Assembly: GCA_017558555.1 (NCBI GenBank)
Contig: JAFYUJ010000069.1
Span: 1 to 64,000 of the forward strand
From: Akkermansia sp.
Lineage (GTDB): Bacteria; Verrucomicrobiota; Verrucomicrobiia; Verrucomicrobiales; Akkermansiaceae
Reading direction: 5' to 3'
Length of the DNA: 64,000 bases
Shown: one piece after another, positions 29,238-37,822 of the stretch
Position numbering within the stretch: position 1 is the first letter of the stretch
Layout of the letters: every line of letters begins with the position of its first letter
Program-made: the position numbers and the translations under genes
The notes under the pieces: generated by a model
What the model was told of the DNA's origin: nothing
The model's input: only the letters and a program-made list of their open reading frames with translations
The model's database searches: none

Positions 29238-30002
29238 TTATTGTGGCTTCTCAATCTCTTGCTGCCAGGTTGCCACAGCTTCTCGTATGGCATCTGCCAC
29301 GTTGGCCTTCGGGCGTGCAAAGCCCGGCACAAACCAAGGGAAAGCGCCCACGAGGTCATGAATCACGGCAACTTCGCCGTCACATGTGCCGCGCCCTGCG
29401 CCTATGCCAATCGTGACAATGGGGCAGGCCTTGGTGATTTCCGCAGCCACGCTGTGCTTGGTGCATTCAATCACGACAGAGAACGCCCCGGCGCGCACCA
29501 CGGCTTCCATATCGCGCATGATGGCGGCGGCTTCTTCATCCGTCTTGCCTTTCATACGGAATCCTCCTTCTTCTTTCACCTTCTGAGGCAAAAGACCAAT
29601 GTGAGCCTGCACGGGGATGCCTGCCTGAACAATCGTGCGGATGTGTTCTTCCTTATCAACACCGCCTTCCAGTTTCACGGCGTCGGCCCCGATAGCCATG
29701 AGCGCCTGAGCCGTTGCAAGCGCCTGTTCGGGCGTATCATAGGTATGGATGGGCATATCCAGCACAACAACAGCATTCTTCGCAGCGCGTACCACGGCAG
29801 CGCCATGGTGCAGCATGTGTTCCAGTGTTACATGTGTGGTATCGGGATATCCCAGCATGACCATGCCAAGTGAGTCTCCTACGAGAATCATATCCACCCC
29901 CGATTCGTCCAGCAGACGTGCGGTAGGGTAATCGTAGGCAGTCAGCTCGGAAACGGGCATCACGCCTTTCTTAGCAACGATTTTGGCTATCTTCGCGTTC
30001 AT
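29238..30002 (-). CDS. panB: 3-methyl-2-oxobutanoate hydroxymethyltransferase
   Basis: 254 residues, the normal length. PanB makes ketopantoate from 2-oxoisovalerate and methylene-tetrahydrofolate, the first step of pantothenate/CoA synthesis. Recognisable segments are VSELTAYDYPTARLLDESGVDMILVGDSLGMVMLGY, GADAVKLEGG, HIGLLPQ, and GIGAGRGTCDGEVAVIHDLVG. It follows folK on the same strand by 10 bases. Sharing a transcript with a folate-synthesis gene fits its cofactor use. Confidence 0.95.
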   Translation of the reverse strand: MNAKIAKIVAKKGVMPVSELTAYDYPTARLLDESGVDMILVGDSLGMVMLGYPDTTHVTLEHMLHHGAAVVRAAKNAVVVLDMPIHTYDTPEQALATAQALMAIGADAVKLEGGVDKEEHIRTIVQAGIPVQAHIGLLPQKVKEEGGFRMKGKTDEEAAAIMRDMEAVVRAGAFSVVIECTKHSVAAEITKACPIVTIGIGAGRGTCDGEVAVIHDLVGAFPWFVPGFARPKANVADAIREAVATWQQEIEKPQ

Positions 30003-30012
30003 ACCGGTGAAA

Positions 30013-30498
30013 TCAGAGTGGGTAGAGGGTTACACCCCCATCTGCTGGTAGTAGACTGAGCAAATCTTTGATGGGAAGCTGCTGTCCGGGCAACACCAGC
30101 AGGGGATCTATATCGCAAAGGGGACGCAGCACAAACTCGCGCACATGCGCACGAGGGTGAGGAAGCGTCAGCTCCGGCGTGTTGCAGGTCATTTCCCCGT
30201 AATACAGAATATCAATATCGCAGGTGCGGGGCTCGCCGTATTCGCCACTTCGGGTTCGGCCCAAATCCTTTTCGATTTCCATGCAGCAGCGCAGGATAGC
30301 CTCCGGAGCCATGCTGGTCGAGACCTCCACGCATGCATTCAGATAGGCGGGCGAGCCTTCCGGACACCCCACCGGTGCAGTCTCGTAGACCTGAGAGAGC
30401 CTGAGCGCGCCGAAAAGCTCGCTCAGGTAATCACATACACGCTCCAACGTGGCAAGCCTGTCTCCCAGGTTTGCCCCCAATGAAAAGCCGACACGCAC
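30013..30498 (-). CDS. folK: 2-amino-4-hydroxy-6-hydroxymethyldihydropteridine pyrophosphokinase
   Basis: 161 residues if started at GTG 30498, the usual length for HPPK and 28 bases after the dapB stop. The open frame continues to an ATG at 30618, but that would overlap dapB by about 90 bases and add residues unlike the family. Motifs are GFSLGANLGDR, YETAPVG, YLNACVEVST, and the metal-binding GEPRTCDIDILYYG and LPHPRAHVREFVLRPL. It acts in folate synthesis. The GTG start is inferred. Confidence 0.88.
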   Translation of the reverse strand: MRVGFSLGANLGDRLATLERVCDYLSELFGALRLSQVYETAPVGCPEGSPAYLNACVEVSTSMAPEAILRCCMEIEKDLGRTRSGEYGEPRTCDIDILYYGEMTCNTPELTLPHPRAHVREFVLRPLCDIDPLLVLPGQQLPIKDLLSLLPADGGVTLYPL

Positions 30499-30526
30499 CA
30501 GCGTGCTCTCAGCACATTGCTGTGAA

Positions 30527-31258
30527 TCAGTCTGCAAAGCCGAGCACGTCTTGCATGTTGTAGAGACCGGCGGGCTTGTCAGCCAGCCAAAGAGCGGCGC
30601 GTACAGCTCCACCGGCAAAGGTCATACGGCTGGAGGCCTTGTGCGTCAACTCCACACGTTCGCCATCCGTAGCATAGATGACGGTGTGGTCGCCCACAAC
30701 ATCGCCACCACGCATGGAGTGCATGCCAATCTGTCGCTGCGGGCGAGCGCCCACCAGCCCCTCGCGGCCATGCATCACATCCTTGTCATAGTCCATGCCG
30801 GTTTCTTCGCATACCACCTCAGCAAGCGTGCGCGCCGTGCCGCTGGGGGCATCAAGTTTGTGGTGGTGGTGCATTTCCACGATTTCAATATCGTAGTCCT
30901 TCAAAATCTGGGTGGCCTTGCGAGTCAGCCAGAACAAAGTGTTCACGCCCACGGAGTAGTTGGAGGCAAATACAATTGGAATGCGCGTGGCAGCAGCCTT
31001 GATGGCGGCTCGCTCTTCATCGGTGTGGCCGGTGGTACCAATCACCAGCGGCTTGCCCTGAGCCACAGCTGTGTTCAGCAATTCAGGGGTGAAGCCATGA
31101 AATGAGAAGTCGATAGCGCAATCTGCCTGCTGCATGGCGGCAACCACATCCTGGCCCACATCGTGGGTAGAGCCCAGCTCTGTCTCAGGATTCAGCTCCA
31201 CAGCTTGCTTCACAGCCTGGCCCATGCGCCCGGAAATGCCCGTAACAAGAATTTTCAT
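30527..31258 (-). CDS. dapB: 4-hydroxy-tetrahydrodipicolinate reductase
   Basis: 243 residues. The enzyme reduces the dapA product in the lysine/meso-diaminopimelate pathway with NAD(P)H. The N-terminal dinucleotide-binding motif GISGRMGQAV, the central IEIVEMHHHHKLDAPSGTA with catalytic His and Lys, and GATGHTDEE-like VIGTTGHTDEE are present. The gene lies 10 bases downstream of dapA. Confidence 0.95.
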   Translation of the reverse strand: MKILVTGISGRMGQAVKQAVELNPETELGSTHDVGQDVVAAMQQADCAIDFSFHGFTPELLNTAVAQGKPLVIGTTGHTDEERAAIKAAATRIPIVFASNYSVGVNTLFWLTRKATQILKDYDIEIVEMHHHHKLDAPSGTARTLAEVVCEETGMDYDKDVMHGREGLVGARPQRQIGMHSMRGGDVVGDHTVIYATDGERVELTHKASSRMTFAGGAVRAALWLADKPAGLYNMQDVLGFAD

Positions 31259-31268
31259 GGTGCTGGAA

Positions 31269-32150
31269 TCAGATGAGGTTGAAGGACTTGAGAAGAGTAG
31301 TAAGCTGACCGCGCTTTTCCACAGCCAGTTCTACCAGAGGCAGACGGACCTCCCAGCTGATATCGCCGCGCAGAGCAAGTGCGGCCTTGATGGGGACAGG
31401 GTTCGTATCCAGGGACATGAGGCCCTTCATCAGCGGGTAGTACTTCTTCTGCAATTCCAGAGCCTTGGCACCATCACCGGACATGGCGGCATCTACCAAA
31501 GCTTTCATTTCAGCCGGAGCCACGTTGGATGTAACGGATACCAGACCGCGAGCACCACAGGAAATGAAAGGAACAGTCAGGCCATCGTCACCGCTCAGCA
31601 CGGCAAAATCGGCGGGCAGGGCGGACACAAGCTGGTTGACTCGCTCCACGCTGCCACCGGCTTCCTTGATAGCAGTGATGGTGGGGCAATCCTGAGCCAG
31701 GCGCACCACGGTATCCACGGCAATCTCAATCCCGCTGCGGCCGGGGATGCTGTAGAGCATGATGGGCAGGGGGGTGCTGTCGGCAATAGCCTTGAAGTGG
31801 CGGTACACACCTTCCTGGTTGGGCTTGTTGTAGTAAGGGCATACTTGCAGTGTACCATCCACACCCATATCAGCCGCTTCCCTGGTCATTTCCACTGCTT
31901 CGTAGGTGGCGTTGGAGCCTGTGCCGGCAATCACCTGGCAGCGGCCTGCAGCAAACTCAGCTGCGCGGCGGATGACTTCCATGTGTTCCTCATGGGTAAG
32001 GGTGGGGGATTCACCCGTTGTGCCCACGGGCACGATGCCATCGACCCCACCGGCAATCTGAGCCTCAATCAGTGTCTGGAATGCATCATAATCCACCTTA
32101 TCGTTCTTGAACGGCGTGACAATAGCTGTGTAAAGTCCCTGGTATTTCAT
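31269..32150 (-). CDS. dapA: 4-hydroxy-tetrahydrodipicolinate synthase
   Basis: 293 residues from ATG 32150, where the family consensus MKYQGLYTAIVTPFKND begins. The frame extends upstream to 32246 through the promoter. Motifs are GIVPVGTTGESPTL, the Tyr in PYYNKPNQEGVYRHF, and IMLYSIPGRSGIEI. The Schiff-base Lys lies in ITAIKEAGG. It condenses pyruvate with aspartate semialdehyde, the entry to diaminopimelate and lysine. First gene of the dapA-dapB-folK-panB series. Confidence 0.95.
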   Translation of the reverse strand: MKYQGLYTAIVTPFKNDKVDYDAFQTLIEAQIAGGVDGIVPVGTTGESPTLTHEEHMEVIRRAAEFAAGRCQVIAGTGSNATYEAVEMTREAADMGVDGTLQVCPYYNKPNQEGVYRHFKAIADSTPLPIMLYSIPGRSGIEIAVDTVVRLAQDCPTITAIKEAGGSVERVNQLVSALPADFAVLSGDDGLTVPFISCGARGLVSVTSNVAPAEMKALVDAAMSGDGAKALELQKKYYPLMKGLMSLDTNPVPIKAALALRGDISWEVRLPLVELAVEKRGQLTTLLKSFNLI

Positions 32151-32163
32151 AATCTCGCGGGTT

Positions 32164-32192
32164 ATTCTACCAACAAGGGGCGCAGATGTCAC
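32164..32192 (-). promoter_or_regulatory. dapA promoter
   Basis: Minus strand: GTGACA (32187-32192), 17 bases, TAGAAT (32164-32169). The -10 box ends 13 bases before the dapA ATG. Confidence 0.6.
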
Positions 32193-32237
32193 GCCTTTTT
32201 TGCTCGCAAACGCCCTGTAAACTGACAAATTCTGCTG

Positions 32238-32266
32238 TTGCAACATGGGGCAGAATGTGCTAGATT
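32238..32266 (+). promoter_or_regulatory. Promoter of the YlbF-family gene
   Basis: TTGCAA (32238-32243), 17 bases, TAGATT (32261-32266) with an extended TGC before it. The ATG lies 9 bases beyond, implying a leader of about 3 bases. It is divergent from the dapA promoter. Confidence 0.55.
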
Positions 32267-32275
32267 GCCCGCGTT

Positions 32276-32809
32276 ATGTCAAACACTTCCCTCACCCCCG
32301 AATTGGTTAAGCTGACCTCCGAGTTGGCTGCTGCTTTTGCTGAATCTCAGAAGGTTGTTGCTGCTAAGGCAAAAATCGGTCTTTTCTATCAAAATGCAGA
32401 AGCTACCGACCTCTTCCGCAAGGTGAATGAATATGGCGAAGAATTGCGCAACAAGCACATGGCCGGCATGCCCCCCTCGGAGGAGGAAATTGCTAAGTTC
32501 GATGCTCTGCGTCAGGATGTTGTGGAGAATCCTCTTTGCCATGGTTTCCTGGAATCCCGCCAGCTGTTGGACGATATGCTTGCCACGGTGAATCAGTACC
32601 TTTGCCTGGCTATTGAGCGCGGTGCTGCTCCCACCGATGAAGAAGTGGCAGAGTCCATGACCCAGGAAGTGAGCTCCTGCTCCTGTGGCGGCGGCTGCAA
32701 GGGCAATGGCAACTGTGAAAACTGCGATGGCAGCTGCAAGGAAGAAGGCCACGAGTGCAAATGTGGTGGCCATGGTGAAGGCCACGAATGTAAGTGTGGT
32801 GGGCACTGA
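32276..32809 (+). CDS. YlbF/YmcA-family protein with Cys/His-rich metal-binding tail
   Basis: 177 residues. Residues 1-125 form the helical YlbF/YmcA (DUF964) domain (ELAAAFAESQKVVAAKAKIGLFYQNAEATDLFRKVNEYGEEL). In Bacillus its relatives act with RNase Y and affect competence and biofilm pathways. The C-terminal 44 residues carry ten Cys and four His, ending in two copies of EGHECKCGGH, a likely metal-binding tail. The tail could bind zinc, copper or iron. The tail resembles metal-chaperone tails rather than a structured zinc finger. The domain call is good and the tail function is inferred. Confidence 0.8.
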   Translation: MSNTSLTPELVKLTSELAAAFAESQKVVAAKAKIGLFYQNAEATDLFRKVNEYGEELRNKHMAGMPPSEEEIAKFDALRQDVVENPLCHGFLESRQLLDDMLATVNQYLCLAIERGAAPTDEEVAESMTQEVSSCSCGGGCKGNGNCENCDGSCKEEGHECKCGGHGEGHECKCGGH

Positions 32810-32856
32810 AGCCCCCGCCTGTTGAGCGAGCCATCGTCACTTTGCCCATTCTCTCC

Positions 32857-34641
32857 ATGCTCTCGTTCCTGCGCAGCCGCATCTTCTTTTTCATTGCCGT
32901 GCTGGTGTTGCCACTGGTATCGGTGTGGAAATCGCTGGCTGCGTGGGAATCTGCCTTTGTGTTTGATTGGCCCGTGCCCACGGCTCTGTTGCTCTTGCTC
33001 ATCATATCATTGTTGGTGAGCAAGAAGCGGCAAAAAGATTATTTACCCCAGGCATGGGTGCTGTGGTTATTGTTGGTCTTGGCTGCCGCCAGTGATTGCG
33101 CCTGCAATTTGTATGCATTTGTGGCACCTTGGCAGCTGCCCACATCCATTTTCCTGATGATGGGCTGCACCTGTTTGCTCTGGGTGCTGCTCCGTTGGGG
33201 AAGCTTGCTGCTATGGGCCCCATTTCTTTTTCTGCAAGTAGCTCAGCAAGTGAGCTTCTCGCACTACGGTACGCGGCTCAATTCCCTGGTGTTGGCAGAA
33301 ACGATGGAGGCTTCGGCAGAAGAGCTCCTGACGTACCTGACGCCGTTCAACATGACGATGGCCATTCTGGCTTTCATCGGGACTGTTCTTTTCTTTTACC
33401 TGATGGTGCGCGTGCTGCGCTGCGCCAACAGCAAGTGGTCGTTGCTCAATGCCGGGTTGCTCTTTTCTTTGTTGGGTGTATTGTGCGGAATCGTCCTGCC
33501 CCCGCACAAACAAAAAACGGAGTATTTCTGGCCTGCGCGCGAGGGCTATGATCTTTTCATGGCCTGTTCTGAGGCCTTGTTGCACAATCAGGCCACCATC
33601 GAACAGGCTGAGAACTTGCCGCTGCCCACGCAAGAGTCTTCTTCCATTTCCACGCTCAAGGGCAAGGAAGGGGTGGTGCTGGTGCTGCATATCGGCGAAA
33701 GTGTGCGAGCCGACCGCATGAGCCTCAATGGTTATGAAAAGGACACCACGCCCTGGTTGCGCCAACAGCCCAACCTGATTAATTTCCCGAATTGCATTTC
33801 CTCCGCGTGCGATACCTGCCAGGCACAAATTGCCATATTGACCAACGCCCGCCGCGATATTTGGAACAAGCAGCCGGAAATGCAGCCTACCACGGGCTCC
33901 GTGCTGGAGCTGTTCAATGCCCATGGTTTCAAGGTGTATTCTTTCTTTGGGCAGCGTAGCGGTCAGAAGCTGAAGTATGACCGTGTGGTGCGTGTGCTGA
34001 CCAAATGCTCGGAAGACCGCTTCAACGCGCCCGGCAGCCCCTGGACGTCTTTGCCCCAGATTGCCGGGGTGGTGGATGCCAACCGCAGCGAGAACCTGGT
34101 TCTTTTCATCAACAACGAGGGCAGCCACACACCGTTCCATCATTACGACAAAAAAAACGCGCCTTTCCTGCCTTCTGCTACCGATTTCCAAAACCCTGCG
34201 GCTCATGCTCAGGAGGTGAACAACGCCTACGATAACACGGTGCATTATACGGATGAGTTTATTCGCCGCGTTGTTCAGTCTTTGCACGGGCGCCCCTTTG
34301 TGTACGTGTACATCAGCGATCATGGTGAATACCTGGGGCACGATGGCATCTGGGGCCGTGCTGCGCTGGGTGAGAGCAAGTACAATTATCACAGTACCAC
34401 GGGGTGCCGTGTCGGTATGTTTGTGATTAGCTCTCCCGAGTTTGAAGCAAAGCATCCGCATTTTGCTGCCGCCATGCAGCAACTCCGGGTAAATAGCGTC
34501 CGAACCGTTGCTCATGAGCATATTTTCCATTCCTTGCTAGGTTTGTTCGGTATATCCACCCCTCACTACGATAGCCGCCTGGATATTTGCAGCGACAAGA
34601 TGCAGCCATACAACGGCCCCATGCCTGAAACGGAGAATTGA
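32857..34641 (+). CDS. Phosphoethanolamine transferase (EptA/CptA-like, sulfatase fold)
   Basis: 594 residues from ATG 32857. The open frame begins at 32794, inside the previous gene. About five membrane helices fill residues 1-220. The catalytic domain has the family signature HIGESVRADRMSLNGYEKDTTPWL near 274 and a likely Thr nucleophile in SSACDTCQAQ near 320. The metal ligands are in YVYISDHGEYLGHDG and the late VAHEHIFHSLL. These enzymes add phosphoethanolamine to lipid A or core sugars, which often lowers sensitivity to cationic peptides. The acceptor here is unknown. It is followed by rmuC after 3 bases. Confidence 0.85.
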   Translation: MLSFLRSRIFFFIAVLVLPLVSVWKSLAAWESAFVFDWPVPTALLLLLIISLLVSKKRQKDYLPQAWVLWLLLVLAAASDCACNLYAFVAPWQLPTSIFLMMGCTCLLWVLLRWGSLLLWAPFLFLQVAQQVSFSHYGTRLNSLVLAETMEASAEELLTYLTPFNMTMAILAFIGTVLFFYLMVRVLRCANSKWSLLNAGLLFSLLGVLCGIVLPPHKQKTEYFWPAREGYDLFMACSEALLHNQATIEQAENLPLPTQESSSISTLKGKEGVVLVLHIGESVRADRMSLNGYEKDTTPWLRQQPNLINFPNCISSACDTCQAQIAILTNARRDIWNKQPEMQPTTGSVLELFNAHGFKVYSFFGQRSGQKLKYDRVVRVLTKCSEDRFNAPGSPWTSLPQIAGVVDANRSENLVLFINNEGSHTPFHHYDKKNAPFLPSATDFQNPAAHAQEVNNAYDNTVHYTDEFIRRVVQSLHGRPFVYVYISDHGEYLGHDGIWGRAALGESKYNYHSTTGCRVGMFVISSPEFEAKHPHFAAAMQQLRVNSVRTVAHEHIFHSLLGLFGISTPHYDSRLDICSDKMQPYNGPMPETEN

Positions 34642-34644
34642 TTT

Positions 34645-36114
34645 ATGGAAATGAGTGTTGAAGCTTTGTATGCGTCCTGCATTGCAGGTGTTGTATTGTT
34701 ATTCGTCTTGGGCGGCGTGATTGGTTACTTTGTTGCGGCTTATCGTGCGGCCAAGTCGCTGGCAGAACACCAGGCGGAAACGGAGCGTCTGAAAACATCC
34801 TTGGAAACGGAGACCGCCCGCCGCGATGAGTACGCCTCCGGCTTGCAGGAGTTGAAATCCCGCTACGATGCACAGGCCGCGGAACTGGGCTCTGCCCGGG
34901 CTGACGCCGTGCAGTACAAAACATCTCTGGAGAGCGTGACACAGCAGTGCGCGGCCCTCGAAAAAACGATACTGGAGCTGCGAAATGAACTACAATCGCT
35001 CCATGGAGAATTAAGTACATCTCGCACAGAAACGGCTCATTATAAGACGGCGCTCCAAAGCGAGCAACAATACCGCGCCACGGAAGCCGCTCGCATCAAG
35101 GACATGCAGGAGAAGCATTTTGCTCAATTCCGAACCCTTGCCGGAGAAATTCTGGAGCAGAATGCCAACAAACTCAAGGATACCAACAAGGAGAACATGG
35201 ATGGCTTGCTCAAGCCCCTGCGTGAGCAGTTGACCCATCTGGGCAAAGCTGTGCATGATACCAACGTAGCCTCCGCGGAAAACAAAGCATCGCTGGAATC
35301 GGCCATCAAGCACATGATGGAAAAGACCGAGAACCTGAGCAAGGATGCTGAAAATCTGGCTCTTGCGCTCAAGGGGGATAGCAAAAAGCAAGGCGACTGG
35401 GGTGAAATGGTGTTGGAGCGCATGCTGGAAGATTCCGGCTTGCGCAAGGGGGAGGAATACTACGTGCAGTCCAACTTCAAGACAGAGGAGGGGGCCAATG
35501 TGCGCCCCGACGTGGTTATTCGCTTCCCGGATAACCGCTGCATTGTGGTGGACTCCAAGGTTTCTCTCACCGCTTATGCGCAATACATGGCTGCCTCAAA
35601 TGAGGACGAGCGCTTAGCTTGTCTGAATGCTCATGTGGCCTCTGTTCGCAAGCATATCGATGAATTGGCCTCCAAGGATTATGGTGCGGTGGTGGAGGAT
35701 ACCATCAGCTATGTGCTGATGTTCATGCCGAATGAAGCTTCCTATATGGCGGCATTGCAGGCAGCCCCCTCGCTGCCTACGGATGCCTATCGCCGCAAGA
35801 TTATTCTCATCAGCCCCACCAATTTGCTCATGGCCTTGCAGCTTGCCTACAATCTTTGGCAAAAAGAGCGACAAAGCCGCAACGTGGAAGCCATCTTCTC
35901 CCGCGCTACCATGCTGTATGAGAAGCTTGTTTCTGTGCAGGACAGCTTTGAGAATGTGGGCAAGGCGCTCAGCAATGCTCAGCAGAGCTATGACACGGCA
36001 CTGGGGCAGTTCTGCAAGGGCCGTGGGCACTTTGCGGGGCAGGTGCAAAAGCTGCTGGATATGGGGATTACCCCGCGCAAGAAATTGCGTCTGGATGATG
36101 AAGCAGAGGCTTAA
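34645..36114 (+). CDS. rmuC: DNA recombination protein RmuC family
   Basis: 489 residues. One N-terminal membrane helix (CIAGVVLLFVLGGVIGYFVAAY) is followed by a long coiled coil (residues about 35-200). The RmuC nuclease-like domain includes KKQGDWGEMVLERMLEDSGLRKGEEYYVQ, RPDVVIRFPDNRCIVVDSKVSL, and MFMPNEASYMAALQ. The family restrains some recombination events at inverted repeats, and recent work links it to antiphage or transposon limitation. The stop overlaps the convergent RluA-family gene by 4 bases. Confidence 0.9.
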   Translation: MEMSVEALYASCIAGVVLLFVLGGVIGYFVAAYRAAKSLAEHQAETERLKTSLETETARRDEYASGLQELKSRYDAQAAELGSARADAVQYKTSLESVTQQCAALEKTILELRNELQSLHGELSTSRTETAHYKTALQSEQQYRATEAARIKDMQEKHFAQFRTLAGEILEQNANKLKDTNKENMDGLLKPLREQLTHLGKAVHDTNVASAENKASLESAIKHMMEKTENLSKDAENLALALKGDSKKQGDWGEMVLERMLEDSGLRKGEEYYVQSNFKTEEGANVRPDVVIRFPDNRCIVVDSKVSLTAYAQYMAASNEDERLACLNAHVASVRKHIDELASKDYGAVVEDTISYVLMFMPNEASYMAALQAAPSLPTDAYRRKIILISPTNLLMALQLAYNLWQKERQSRNVEAIFSRATMLYEKLVSVQDSFENVGKALSNAQQSYDTALGQFCKGRGHFAGQVQKLLDMGITPRKKLRLDDEAEA

Positions 36115-37055
36115 GCCTGTACGGTGGGTGTCTCATCCCACTCCGGCAACTCTGTGCCGATGAGCCAGGGCGTGTATTCTGCCGGTATGGCTGATTGAAT
36201 GGTCACGCGTCGGCCATCTGCCGGGTGGTTGAAAGCCAATCTCCAGGCGTGCAGCATCAATCTGCCCGGGCGGGCTTTCTGCCGCTGCGGGTGCGCATAA
36301 ATCGGGTCGCCAATGAGCGGATGCCCCAGATGCAGCATGTGCACACGGATTTGATGGGTGCGGCCTGTATGCAGCGTGCACATGACCAGCGAGGAGTCCG
36401 TCGCGGCATCATAGTGCAGTACCTTGTAATCGGTAATGGCAGGCTTGCCGGAGCCCGGGTTCACCACAGCCATTTTCAGGCGGTTGACCGGGTGGCGGCC
36501 AATGTTGGTAAATACCGTTCCTTCCGGCTCTTTGGGGCAGCCTTGCACAGCGGCCAGGTAGATTTTAGCCGTGTCTCGGTTGGCAAATTGTGTGGTGAGG
36601 GATAAGTGCGCGGCATCATTCTTGGCCACAACGATACAGCCGCTGGTGTCCTTGTCCAATCGGTGGACAATGCCGGGGCGCTCCACACCGCCAATACCCG
36701 ATAAATCTCCGCAATGGAACAACACCGCATTCACCAGCGTGCCATCCGGGTTCCCTGCGGCGGGGTGTACCACCATGCCGCTCTCCTTGTCGATGACGAT
36801 GACATCCTTGTCCTCATACAACACGGAGATGGGGATATCTTGCGGCTGGGCTTCGGCCGGTTCCGGCTCGGGGATATTGACCTCAATGCGCATGCCGAAC
36901 TCAATAGGCGTTTTCGCCTTGGTTGCTTTGCCATTTACCAGAATATCACCCGCTTTGATGAGCGCCTGAATGCGCGCACGGGACAAATCCGGCAACTGCC
37001 CGGCCAGAAATTGGTCGAGACGGGCTCCAATGCTGTCTTCTGCGATGATGAGCAT
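36111..37055 (-). CDS. RluA/RluD-family pseudouridine synthase
   Basis: 314 residues. An N-terminal S4 RNA-binding domain (RLDQFLAGQLPDLSRARIQALIKAGDILVNG) is followed by the catalytic domain with HRLDKDTSGCIVVAKN, holding the catalytic Asp, and HTGRTHQIRVHMLHLGHPLIGD. It isomerises uridines in 23S rRNA, probably in the RluD position set. The gene follows the Nif3-family gene by 3 bases on the same strand and its stop overlaps that of rmuC. Confidence 0.92.
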   Translation of the reverse strand: MLIIAEDSIGARLDQFLAGQLPDLSRARIQALIKAGDILVNGKATKAKTPIEFGMRIEVNIPEPEPAEAQPQDIPISVLYEDKDVIVIDKESGMVVHPAAGNPDGTLVNAVLFHCGDLSGIGGVERPGIVHRLDKDTSGCIVVAKNDAAHLSLTTQFANRDTAKIYLAAVQGCPKEPEGTVFTNIGRHPVNRLKMAVVNPGSGKPAITDYKVLHYDAATDSSLVMCTLHTGRTHQIRVHMLHLGHPLIGDPIYAHPQRQKARPGRLMLHAWRLAFNHPADGRRVTIQSAIPAEYTPWLIGTELPEWDETPTVQA

Positions 37056-37058
37056 GTT

Positions 37059-37817
37059 TTACATGCCGGTGGGGTTATCGATGAACACAATCGGCAGACC
37101 AAACTCCTTTGCCAGCAGCTCACCAAGAGCTTTTACGCCAAAGGTTTCCGTGGCGTAGTGTCCGGCAAAAAGAATGTTGATACCCATATCCTCTGCTGCG
37201 TTGCGCACCCAGTGGTTTTCCTCACCTGTCAGGTAGGTGCCATAGCCCTTGGCCTGCATCTGGTAGATTTCCTCACCAGCGCCACCGGAGCAGATGGCTA
37301 TGCGTCCGGCAGGGGCTGTGTCATCGTGTACGATGCCGGTCACTTCGCTTTGGCACACACGGGCGTATGCTGCACGCAGTTCTCCCACGGTGCCGGGGAA
37401 GAAACCGCTCACACCAATCATGGTGCCGTGGTAATCCACCTCGGGGCGGCAGTCCTGCAAGCCCAGTGCCTTAGCCAGCCCGGCGTTGTTGCCCAGTTCC
37501 GGGTGCAAATCCAGCGGCAGATGCGCGCTGTAGATGGCCAGATTGTGCTGCAAACAACTCTCAATCTTTTTCTTGAACCACCCCGTCATCGGGCGCAGAC
37601 CACACCAGTAGATACCATGGTGCAGCACCAGCAAATCTGCCCCGGCGGCAATAGCATCATCAATACTCTTCTGCGAGCCATCCACCGCAAGCGCCACTTT
37701 GGTCACTTGCCCATTATTTTCTACCTGCAAGCCGTTCACCGCCACCGAAGCATCGCGAATCTCTCCAATGCGCAGGGTGCTATCCAGTAGGGTTACAATA
37801 TCGTTGAGTGCTGTCAT
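37059..37817 (-). CDS. Nif3-like dinuclear metal centre protein (GTP cyclohydrolase I type 2 family)
   Basis: 252 residues. The metal-binding HH pair is visible in DLLVLHHGIYWCG near 65, and further ligands lie in HLPLDLHPELGNN and the C-terminal ILFAGHYATETFGVKAL. Family members (YbgI, YqfO) form hexameric rings with two metal ions, and the physiological reaction is not settled. The gene lies between hprK and the pseudouridine synthase with gaps of 5 and 3 bases, so it is likely co-transcribed with both. Confidence 0.92.
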   Translation of the reverse strand: MTALNDIVTLLDSTLRIGEIRDASVAVNGLQVENNGQVTKVALAVDGSQKSIDDAIAAGADLLVLHHGIYWCGLRPMTGWFKKKIESCLQHNLAIYSAHLPLDLHPELGNNAGLAKALGLQDCRPEVDYHGTMIGVSGFFPGTVGELRAAYARVCQSEVTGIVHDDTAPAGRIAICSGGAGEEIYQMQAKGYGTYLTGEENHWVRNAAEDMGINILFAGHYATETFGVKALGELLAKEFGLPIVFIDNPTGM

Positions 37818-37822
37818 GCTTG

